DNA of 6,332 nucleotides from UBA1794 sp964439955 (GTDB lineage: Bacteria > Bacteroidota > Bacteroidia > Bacteroidales > Bacteroidaceae): assembly GCA_964439955.1 (NCBI GenBank), contig CAYTPX010000060.1, forward strand, positions 1-6,332, in the 5' to 3' direction. The first letter of the stretch is position 1. Every line of letters begins with the position of its first letter. A program made the position numbers and the translations under genes. The notes under the pieces are model-generated. The model was not told the DNA's origin. It saw only the letters and a program-made list of their open reading frames with translations, and ran no database searches. Shown here in pieces: positions 1 through 6,324 of the stretch.

Positions 1-53
<53 letters not shown>

Positions 54-77
54 TTAGTTTTGCTCGTTCGTTTGAAG

Positions 78-161
78 TGAAGAGGAGGAGACTCGAACTC
101 CCACGGCATAATTGCCACTACCCCCTCAAAGTAGCGCGTCTACCAATTCCGCCACCTCTCC
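78..161 (-). tRNA. tRNA-Leu(GAG)
   Basis: This is a class II tRNA of 84 bases on the minus strand. The acceptor GGAGAGG (155-161) pairs with CCTCTTC (79-85) with one G-U pair, and the discriminator is A at 78. The anticodon stem CTACT/GGTAG closes the loop TTGAGGG, with anticodon GAG (plus-strand 125-127) reading CUC/CUU leucine codons. A long variable arm (GGCA/TGCC with a four-base loop) and the T arm GGGAG-TTCGAGT-CTCCT complete the cloverleaf. CCA is not encoded. It sits between tRNA-Leu(CAG), 48 bases upstream, and the partial tRNA-Gly, 25 bases downstream. Confidence 0.97.
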
Positions 162-209
162 AATTCAATGATAAAAGAAGGAATACATTTTCCAGTTTTC
201 ATGCAAAAG

Positions 210-292
210 TGCCCAGAATAGGACTCGAACCTACACGATATTACTACCACTAGTACCTGAAACTAGCGCGTCTACCATTCCGCCACCTGGGC
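210..292 (-). tRNA. tRNA-Leu(CAG)
   Basis: This is a class II tRNA of 83 bases on the minus strand. The acceptor GCCCAGG (286-292) pairs with TCTGGGC (211-217), and the discriminator is A at 210. The anticodon stem CTAGT/ACTAG closes loop TTCAGGT, with anticodon CAG (plus-strand 257-259) reading the CUG leucine codon. The variable arm is GGTA/TATC with loop GTAA, and the T arm is GTAGG-TTCGAGT-CCTAT. CCA is not encoded. The D-arm region GCGGAAT-GGTAGACGC closely resembles that of the neighbouring tRNA-Leu(GAG), as expected for two leucine isoacceptors. It is the second tRNA of the operon, 79 bases after tRNA-Gly. Confidence 0.97.
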
Positions 293-371
293 AAAGGGCA
301 TTTCCTTTTTTACAAAAGGCTGGGAGAAACCGCTATTTCTTCTTCTACCAACAACTTGTAATTGTACGTCG

Positions 372-445
<74 letters not shown>

Positions 446-468
446 GTCTTTTTTGTTTTTTGCGGTTG

Positions 469-498
469 CAAAGGTAAGCATTCTTTCTGAACTGGCAA
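469..498 (-). promoter_or_regulatory. Bacteroidetes-type promoter of the tRNA operon
   Basis: On the minus strand the -33 element TTG (496-498, within CTTG) is followed by a 19-base spacer and then the -7 element TACCTTTG (469-476), an exact match to the Bacteroidetes consensus TAnnTTTG. Transcription would begin a few bases downstream, around 460-463, leaving a short leader before the tRNA-Gly 5' end at 444. No other match to this pattern was seen in the spacers between the tRNAs, so it probably drives the whole Gly-Leu-Leu-Gly operon. Confidence 0.85.
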
Positions 499-551
499 GG
501 GTTTAAGGTGGAAAAAATGTTTTTCTTTCAAATTCATCCCTTTTTTTAGTT

Positions 552-1703
552 TCAGCACATGCGCTCTATATAGTCCTGATAGGTGTAGACCCGGAGGATA
601 TCAAGTTTGTTGTTCGTCCTCCATAGGGCTATGGAAGGATGTGCAATGCCATTGAACATATTAGTCTTTACGGTTGTGTAATGAATCATGTCTTCCAGAA
701 TGATCCGTTCTCCTATTTTTAATTCATGGTCGAATCCCCAATCCCCGATATAATCTCCGCTCAAGCAGCTATTCCCTCCCAGTCGATATACGAATTCTCC
801 CTCGCGGGGAATAGACGATGCGCCCCGGACGACAGGCTGGTAGGGCATTTCCAGACAGTCTGGCATGTGGCAAGTAAAACTCACGTCCAGTATGGCCGTG
901 CGGATACCGCAGTTTTCCACAATGTCTACCACGCTGGCGAGTAAAGTCCCTGTTTGCCAAACGAACGCGGCTCCGGGTTCCAACAAAATGTGTAAGTTGG
1001 GGTATCGGCGACGTAGATCGGCCAGTAAGGAGAGGAGTAGTCCTATGTCATATCCTTTGCGTGTCATGAGGTGGCCACCGCCTAAATTCAGCCATTTGAG
1101 ATGGGGCAGCCATTGTCCGAAACGTTCTTCCAAGTGGTAGAGCATCTTTTCCAAGTCATTTGCCGAGCTTTCGCAAAGGGTGTGGCAGTGGAATCCTTCA
1201 ATCCCTTCGGGTAGCTGCCCGTTGCTTGGAAGCAGGTCGGCAGTGATGCCAAACCGGCTGCCAGGGGCACATGGGTTGTAGAGTTCGGTCTCTACTTCCG
1301 AAAATTCCGGATTGACGCGTAACCCGCATGAGACGGTGTGGCTCGTACAGTTTTTTACTTGGGGATAAAATCGTTTGTACTGCGAAAGCGAGTTGAACGT
1401 GATGTGGCTGCTCTTCTCCAGCAGGCCGGGGAAATTCTCTTCCGTATAGGCCGGGGAATAGGTGTGTGGGCGGCTCTTGAATTTTTCCACGGCCATCTGT
1501 GCTTCATAAGGGGAACTTGCCGTGCATCCGTCTACGTATTCTCGGATGATAGGGAAAGCTTTCCACAAGGAAAAGGCTTTGAATGCCAGTATAATTTCTA
1601 CGCCCGACCGTTCTTGTACACTGCGAATCAATTCGAGGTTTTTACGTAGGAGGTCTTCTTCCAGCACATAACAGGGAGAAGGAATTTGGGAATAATCAAC
1701 CAT
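552..1703 (-). CDS. nspC: Carboxynorspermidine/carboxyspermidine decarboxylase
   Basis: This is a 383-residue cytoplasmic PLP enzyme of the alanine racemase-fold (type III) decarboxylases, close to the usual NspC length. It decarboxylates carboxynorspermidine or carboxyspermidine to norspermidine or spermidine, the last step of the aspartate-semialdehyde route to polyamines. Visible landmarks are the PLP lysine in ILAFKAFS (Lys42), the FHCHTLCES segment (171-179), the glycine-rich phosphate-binding LNLGGGH (205-211), EPG (242-244), CHMPDCLEMPYQP (278-290) and the catalytic-cysteine segment SCLSGDYIGDWG (Cys313, Asp317). The ATG start at 1703 places the protein directly before the conserved SPCYVLEEDLL opening. 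It is the last gene of the rlmH run, 24 bases after the glycosyltransferase gene. Its partner carboxy(nor)spermidine dehydrogenase is not in the window. In gut Bacteroides this enzyme serves spermidine synthesis, so carboxyspermidine is the likelier substrate here; that part is inference. Confidence 0.95.
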   Translation of the reverse strand: MVDYSQIPSPCYVLEEDLLRKNLELIRSVQERSGVEIILAFKAFSLWKAFPIIREYVDGCTASSPYEAQMAVEKFKSRPHTYSPAYTEENFPGLLEKSSHITFNSLSQYKRFYPQVKNCTSHTVSCGLRVNPEFSEVETELYNPCAPGSRFGITADLLPSNGQLPEGIEGFHCHTLCESSANDLEKMLYHLEERFGQWLPHLKWLNLGGGHLMTRKGYDIGLLLSLLADLRRRYPNLHILLEPGAAFVWQTGTLLASVVDIVENCGIRTAILDVSFTCHMPDCLEMPYQPVVRGASSIPREGEFVYRLGGNSCLSGDYIGDWGFDHELKIGERIILEDMIHYTTVKTNMFNGIAHPSIALWRTNNKLDILRVYTYQDYIERMC

Positions 1704-1727
1704 GATGCTTAGTATTGGCAGAAAGGG

Positions 1728-2762
1728 TTATACGGACAAAAGTTTTTGTACCACTCCTTCCGGAGTCATGTTCTGTTTGTAATAATCGAGCGCGTTATGT
1801 TCCAGTTCGTGCCGGAGGGTATCGTCTGTTATCAGCAAATGTACGGCTTTTTTCAGCTCTTCTTCCGTATGGACGATATATAGATGCTTCTTATGTTCAA
1901 GGGGTGCTGGAAGTTCATTGCTGAGCGGGGTGGAGATGATGGCTTTTCCCATACATAGATATTCCGCAAGTTTCCATCCGTGGCAGTGGAGTACGGCAGG
2001 CGTGTTGAATACGATGCATGAACGGCGTGTTTTCTCCATATAGATATCGTTTGGAAGATAGTGGTGGAATAAGAAATGTGCGGGCAGATTATGTGCTTCT
2101 TTTGTATTGGGCAAAATATAAAATCCTCCTTCGAAAATAATTTGCGGTTCTTCCGTGCAGGCTTTTATGTATTGTTCACGATTGGAATTGCATTCGTGGT
2201 TCTTTTCCCATAGGGTAGAAAGGAAAAAGACATATTTTTCCCGTTCCTTTTCTGTTGTATTGGGTAAATTATGGTATGTCTCGATACGGTTCCGACGTAA
2301 CAAGGTCAGATAATTTCGTATCCAGCGCAAAGGGCGTAAGTGGATGTTGGGGCTATTGTGGTAGCGATGGATACGTGCTTTCAGGAAATTGGAGCAGATG
2401 AGTAACAAGGTTTCCGCCGGATTCCATATTCTAACGGCGAAGGACGGGGGGATTACAAAGATTTTGCCACCTTGGTCTGGGGTTTTGGTTTCCGTCTTGT
2501 GGAAGTTGATTTTAGCATAGATGTTGCTCCACTCGTATGCCTGCCCGATTATGTCGGTCTGGTCGCGGTAGTCGATGATATATCGTTTGCTGGGTTGTCC
2601 TTCTTCCCGGGTCACGAAAGCCAATAGCATATCGATTTGCTCCAGTTCGCCGAAATACCGTGCGGAGAAGTGTACCTTGCTTTTTCCTAAAAAACGGTAG
2701 AGTCCTAAAATATAATAGGAAGAATAGTTGATACAACTGCGGGGATCGATATATACATCCAT
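1728..2762 (-). CDS. Glycosyltransferase-like protein (GT-B, Glyco_trans_1_2-type C-terminus)
   Basis: This is a 344-residue protein from the ATG at 2762, without signal peptide or membrane segment, so probably cytoplasmic. The C-terminal third resembles the nucleotide-sugar-binding half of GT-B glycosyltransferases. It contains HGWKLAEYLCMGKAIIS (about 261-277), then TPLSNELP, a LYIVHTEEELKKAV strand-helix unit and a helical tail, the usual order in the Glyco_trans_1_2/GT4-like group. The N-terminal half (MDVYIDPRS onward) is divergent and gives no acceptor clue. A GTG at 2783 would add seven residues (MKNSKTT). I prefer the ATG because it has the A-rich leader AAAACAACA and opens directly on a beta-strand-like segment. 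It lies 33 bases after rlmH and 24 before nspC, so probably in the same transcript. It is more AT-rich than the hydrolase gene. Substrate unknown; surface glycan synthesis is only a guess. Confidence 0.8.
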   Translation of the reverse strand: MDVYIDPRSCINYSSYYILGLYRFLGKSKVHFSARYFGELEQIDMLLAFVTREEGQPSKRYIIDYRDQTDIIGQAYEWSNIYAKINFHKTETKTPDQGGKIFVIPPSFAVRIWNPAETLLLICSNFLKARIHRYHNSPNIHLRPLRWIRNYLTLLRRNRIETYHNLPNTTEKEREKYVFFLSTLWEKNHECNSNREQYIKACTEEPQIIFEGGFYILPNTKEAHNLPAHFLFHHYLPNDIYMEKTRRSCIVFNTPAVLHCHGWKLAEYLCMGKAIISTPLSNELPAPLEHKKHLYIVHTEEELKKAVHLLITDDTLRHELEHNALDYYKQNMTPEGVVQKLLSV

Positions 2763-2795
2763 TGTTGTTTTGCTATTTTTCACGTCGGAGAATTA

Positions 2796-3269
2796 TCATT
2801 CGTGGTGGTAGGGTTGGTTGTGCAGTATAGTGAATGCCCGGTAGAGTTGCTCTGCAAATATGGTCCGGACCATCTGGTGGGAGAAAGTCATGCGCGAGAG
2901 GGAGATGGCCGCGTTTGCCTTTTCTCTTACCTGCGGGCTGAACCCGTAAGGGCCTCCTATGAGGAAGACAATCCGCCGTGGTGTCCGGTTGAACCGCGTT
3001 TGCAGCCAAGTGGCGAACTCCACGGAACGCATTTCCTTACCCCGCTCGTCCAAAAGAATGACATCATCGCCCGTCTGGAGCGACTTCATGATGAGTTTCC
3101 CTTCTTCCTCTTTCTGCATGTCTTCGCCCATGTTCCTCGTGTTCTTTAGTTCCGGTATGGTCTCAATGCGGAAGTCAGCGTAATGGCCAATCCGCTTCGC
3201 ATATTCTTTGAGTCCTTCGGCGAAGATTTTTTCGGTGGTCTTGCCTACGACAAGAAGGATGATTCTCAT
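2796..3269 (-). CDS. rlmH: 23S rRNA (pseudouridine1915-N3)-methyltransferase RlmH
   Basis: This is a 157-residue SPOUT-class methyltransferase, the normal length for the family (155 in E. coli). It methylates N3 of pseudouridine 1915 in helix 69 of 23S rRNA, on the assembled ribosome, using S-adenosylmethionine. Diagnostic segments are the opening MRIILLVVGKT, the SAM-binding knot motif LIGGPYGFS (103-111), SLSRMTFSHQMVR (123-135) and the C-terminal LYRAFTILHNQPYHHE ending in the family's Tyr-His tail. The ATG at 3269 is chosen because the reading frame upstream of it (to a TTG at 3359) runs through the promoter at 3329-3359 and does not resemble RlmH. The leader is about 50 bases. It is the first gene of the run with the glycosyltransferase and nspC. 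Confidence 0.97.
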   Translation of the reverse strand: MRIILLVVGKTTEKIFAEGLKEYAKRIGHYADFRIETIPELKNTRNMGEDMQKEEEGKLIMKSLQTGDDVILLDERGKEMRSVEFATWLQTRFNRTPRRIVFLIGGPYGFSPQVREKANAAISLSRMTFSHQMVRTIFAEQLYRAFTILHNQPYHHE

Positions 3270-3328
3270 GCCTGTTTTGTTTGCAGGAAAAGTACTGCAT
3301 GGTAAGGTTGTTTGGGATATTCCGTTTG

Positions 3329-3359
3329 CAAAGGTAGTTTTTTTCAGTGGACTCGTCAA
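3329..3359 (-). promoter_or_regulatory. Bacteroidetes-type promoter of the rlmH operon
   Basis: On the minus strand a -33 TTG (3357-3359) is followed by a 20-base spacer and the -7 box TACCTTTG (3329-3336), an exact TAnnTTTG match. The -7 region continues as TACCTTTGCAA, the same eleven bases found at the tRNA operon promoter. Transcription should begin near 3320-3323, giving a leader of roughly 50 bases before the rlmH ATG at 3269. It lies downstream of the hydrolase terminator, consistent with an independent unit. Confidence 0.85.
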
Positions 3360-3420
3360 TACGAGACGGAATGTATCTGTTTATTGCCGGGAGTTTCCAA
3401 GTTCTTTATATGCACCCGTG

Positions 3421-3469
3421 GTACAAAACAGGAAACCCTCCGCAAGGTTGGGCTTGCAGAGGGGTTACC
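3421..3469 (-). terminator. Rho-independent-like terminator after the hydrolase gene
   Basis: A long inverted repeat pairs 3431-3446 with 3453-3469 around a six-base loop (3447-3452). It has eleven uninterrupted pairs next to the loop (one G-U), then one bulged base, two A-T pairs, one mismatch and two G-C pairs. On the minus strand it is followed by TGTTTTG (3424-3430), a modest U-rich tail. On the plus strand it is followed by GTTTTT, so it could also work in the opposite direction. It lies about 33 bases past the hydrolase stop codon and before the rlmH promoter. Confidence 0.75.
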
Positions 3470-3501
3470 GTTTTTAGAAAAATAGTGTGGGATGGTAAGG
3501 G

Positions 3502-6291
3502 TTATTTATGCACGAAGAACTTGCGTACTGACTTCTCACTCCCGTGTTCCACTTGCAATAAGTAAGTGCCTGTGCTCAAATGGTTGATGTCTAATGTTGT
3601 CCGGAGGCTGCCTTGTGCCTGGAGAGTGAGTACTGCGGTTCCCGCCGTGTTGTAGATCGTGACAACCGTTGTACCTTGTTCGTCGGAAGCCGTGTAGTCG
3701 ATGTCCACGCTTTCCCTTGCCGGGCTGGGGCCGATGGCGAGCCGCTTTTCGTTGTCTTCCTCGTTACGCTCCAGTGCATTAGGCAGGTTCTCGGCCAAGT
3801 TGGCTATTTCTTCAGGCGAAACGGCGTAGTTGTAGATGCGGAAATCGTCTATTTTCCCGGAGAAGAAAGGCGTTTCTGTGTCTTGTCCGCGTCCGATGTA
3901 GTTGAGTATTAAGTTGTAGCCTGACGGCGTAAGGATTACCCGTTGGGACTTGAAGAGTTCCTTCCCGTCTTGGTAGAGGGTTGTTCCCGAGGCATCGAAA
4001 ACAAGGGCCAAGTGAATCCACTCATTGTCGGTGAGCGAGGAAGTCATGCTGGTTTGTGTGGTATCGGCGTTCTGGAAAGTGATGTGCATGCGTCCGTCGC
4101 TTGCCGAGGGGGTCAGGTAGAGGCTGCGTCCCTCCCCGTCGCCGAAATTGAAGAGGTGTTCATCGTTTCTTTTCCCGTCCCAATAAACCCATGCGGTTAT
4201 GGTCAGGGCTTCATGGTTGGCTATGTGGGCAGGCAGTTGCACGAAGGTGCTTTCGCCGTCCATTACGAGCGCTTGCTCGCCGTTTATCCCCTCTGTATAA
4301 GAGAGCGGTTCCGGGGCAGTGCCGTGGTTTCCGTTTTCAGTGGCATCCTGCGTGTTGCCTTCGAACGCCAAGCGCATGAGCAGGTCGTCCCCGCCGGTTG
4401 GGGTGCAGGAAACCTCGTCCGAATAGCCAGAGAGGTTCAGGGAGTTGTCGGATGTTTTCACCACGTAATAATAGGTTTGCCCGGCCTCGGCTTTGTTGTC
4501 GGTGAAGGTAGTGGCCGTTACGCCCCTTGCTATCAGGTTGTACGGCCCTCCTTCTTGCGTGCTCCGGTACACGGAGTAGTCTTTCGCGTCGCTCGAGGTG
4601 CTGGCTGTCCACGCCAAGCGTACGGACGAGCGGTTTGCGGTCGCTGCCAAGTCGGTGGGCGCTTCAGGCGCAGTGAACTCCGCGCGGCTTCCGACCGGTT
4701 GAAAGCGCCATAGCTGGTTGTTTTCCCCCGTCTTCTCGGCCTGGCGCAAGGCGGTTCCATTGTTGCGGTTTCCGCTGGGCACTTCCAAGCAAAGCGCGCT
4801 GTGGCGGCTACGTATGAAAAACCAGCCGTCTCCCGCATATTCAAGAAACCATTGCTGGTTGGCCCCGTTGCTCACGTCGTAAATGATGACGCCGCCTCCC
4901 TCGTCCAGCGACCAGTTCAGGAGATCCATGTTCATCCCGTTGTGGAGCGAACTGATGGTGTAGTAGCTGAAGTCGCCCCCGATGCGGGAATCAGCAGGGG
5001 TAACGCTCCATTGCTGGTAGTCGGCAGCCGTGTTGCTCCATTGTACGATGGATGCCCCCGAACTGGACGATCCGTCGCTGATGCTCATGACTTTGGCATT
5101 GCTGCGGTTGACGATGATGTACTCTCCGCCGATGACCGGTTGTATGTCCTCTCCCCAACTTATGTTGATGACCCGCTCGGCATTGGGCTGGTCCTCTTGG
5201 TAGCCCGTCCCGCCGGGGATTTCGAGGGTGAATTCGCGCTGGGGGCCATGTCCGTCGAAGAACACGTCGCGGTCTTTCGAGACGAAACGGTACGTGGTCG
5301 TGGTTGCTTGGCGCTCGGAAGCTCCGGCAAAGGCTTGTATTTTCCCTTCAGGGGTACGGTAGACGGAAGCAGCCGTCCAGTTGGGCCGGTGTTCGGAATA
5401 GGCCAGCCGTTGGCCGTCGCTGGCTTTGCAAAACTCGCCCCGGGCGTATTCGGCCGTGCCCCACCATATACCCGTCTGCATGCCGTATTCGACGCCTACC
5501 ATGGCTTCCATCACGTTGTGCAGCTCGTCGTTCGTGGCGTGGTCGCCGTTGGCGCGCACGGTTTGAAAGAATTCCGCGTAGTTGTCAAAGGTCCCGGCCA
5601 GCTGGTGGGTGTTCCCTTCGTCGAGGTATTCCGAGAGATAGGTATAGAACTTCAGGGCCGAGTCGGTATTCAGTGTGTTCCCCCCGGAGATGCGGATGCT
5701 GTCGAATGCAGGTTTTTTGCGTAGTTCGGCGGCAATCTGCCGGAAATCTTCGATGGTGCCTTGCCCGGTGTAATAATAGTCGGGTTCGTTGAAAGGCGAG
5801 ACGGTGACGACTTCCCGTCCGGCCTCTTCGTGGTGGCGCCGTGTCACGTCGATGAGTTCGGCCCAGCGTGCGGGGTTTCCTACGAACCACGATGAGACGG
5901 AGGGATGGTCGCAGTTGAGCACGACCTTTGTACTGGCGGGCAAGAGGCTTATGATCTCCAGCCGTTCGTTGAGGGTGGCCAGCTCGTCGGCTTGCAGTTC
6001 GTTGTCAATTAATGAATCCGTAGGGGTGAAAGAGGAGCGCACCACGTCCACGTTTTCCGCCCCCATGAATGCCATCCCACGCACCACGTTGTCGCGGCTG
6101 AGCCAAGCCAGGTCGAGCCCCCATGTGATGGGTTTGGCTACGCCCCCGTCGGTCGTGGAAAACGATAGGGTACGGTCGGCGGGGAGTTGGGCTTCCCCGT
6201 TGCTGCTGGCGCTGGTGGTTTGGGCGAACACTGTGCCTCCCCCTCCCAGGCAGGCAGAAAGCAAAAATAAAAAAGGCGTTTGTTTTTTCAT
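3502..6291 (-). CDS. Secreted multidomain glycoside hydrolase (GH30-like TIM barrel, ricin B, FN3, LamG, T9SS sorting domain)
   Basis: This is a 929-residue exported glycan-degrading enzyme. Residues 1-23 form a signal peptide (MKK, hydrophobic core, VFA then Gln24). Residues about 40-380 look like a (beta/alpha)8 barrel of clan GH-A with a trailing beta domain. VSPFNEPD (164-171) carries the likely acid/base Glu169, and the nucleophile is probably Glu262 (HNVMEAM), with Glu268 as alternative. Residues about 386-532 are a ricin-type beta-trefoil with three Q-x-W repeats (426-428, 479-481, 526-528). Residues about 543-632 are fibronectin type III. Residues about 637-832 are LamG/concanavalin-like, ending FSGKIDDFRIYNYAVSPEEI. 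Residues about 850-929 are a type A T9SS C-terminal domain, opening GPSPARESVDI and ending GTYLLQVEHG...KFFVHK. The start is the ATG at 6291 behind an A-rich leader. It stands alone, with its own promoter and terminator. The substrate is not readable; the modular lectin domains suggest a complex polysaccharide or glycoprotein glycan (inference). Confidence 0.88.
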   Translation of the reverse strand: MKKQTPFLFLLSACLGGGGTVFAQTTSASSNGEAQLPADRTLSFSTTDGGVAKPITWGLDLAWLSRDNVVRGMAFMGAENVDVVRSSFTPTDSLIDNELQADELATLNERLEIISLLPASTKVVLNCDHPSVSSWFVGNPARWAELIDVTRRHHEEAGREVVTVSPFNEPDYYYTGQGTIEDFRQIAAELRKKPAFDSIRISGGNTLNTDSALKFYTYLSEYLDEGNTHQLAGTFDNYAEFFQTVRANGDHATNDELHNVMEAMVGVEYGMQTGIWWGTAEYARGEFCKASDGQRLAYSEHRPNWTAASVYRTPEGKIQAFAGASERQATTTTYRFVSKDRDVFFDGHGPQREFTLEIPGGTGYQEDQPNAERVINISWGEDIQPVIGGEYIIVNRSNAKVMSISDGSSSSGASIVQWSNTAADYQQWSVTPADSRIGGDFSYYTISSLHNGMNMDLLNWSLDEGGGVIIYDVSNGANQQWFLEYAGDGWFFIRSRHSALCLEVPSGNRNNGTALRQAEKTGENNQLWRFQPVGSRAEFTAPEAPTDLAATANRSSVRLAWTASTSSDAKDYSVYRSTQEGGPYNLIARGVTATTFTDNKAEAGQTYYYVVKTSDNSLNLSGYSDEVSCTPTGGDDLLMRLAFEGNTQDATENGNHGTAPEPLSYTEGINGEQALVMDGESTFVQLPAHIANHEALTITAWVYWDGKRNDEHLFNFGDGEGRSLYLTPSASDGRMHITFQNADTTQTSMTSSLTDNEWIHLALVFDASGTTLYQDGKELFKSQRVILTPSGYNLILNYIGRGQDTETPFFSGKIDDFRIYNYAVSPEEIANLAENLPNALERNEEDNEKRLAIGPSPARESVDIDYTASDEQGTTVVTIYNTAGTAVLTLQAQGSLRTTLDINHLSTGTYLLQVEHGSEKSVRKFFVHK

Positions 6292-6324
6292 CGTTATTAT
6301 TGCGTATTTTTAAGGTGTGGGATG

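Noticed and set aside
304..319. Hairpin CCTTTT/AAAAGG in the spacer between tRNA-Gly and tRNA-Leu(CAG).
   Set aside because: It has a six-pair AT-rich stem, and no U tract follows on either strand. It is too weak for a terminator, and a termination event here would separate the tRNAs of one operon.
511..525. Possible terminator GAAAAA-loop-TTTTTC after nspC.
   Set aside because: The stem has one G-C pair and otherwise only A-T pairs, with a three-base loop. It is indistinguishable from chance in this A/T-run-rich intergenic stretch (445-551), which otherwise holds only the tRNA promoter.
3270..3359. N-terminal extension of RlmH by 30 residues.
   Set aside because: It overlaps the -33 and -7 promoter elements and does not resemble the RlmH family, which starts at the ATG at 3269.
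4801..5724. Long plus-strand open frame (307 codons) inside the hydrolase gene, with others at 3943-4713 and 5789-6313.
   Set aside because: They lie antisense to a well-supported coding gene of high GC content, where stop codons are rare on the opposite strand. The translations show no recognisable domain, and no TAnnTTTG promoter was noticed ahead of them.
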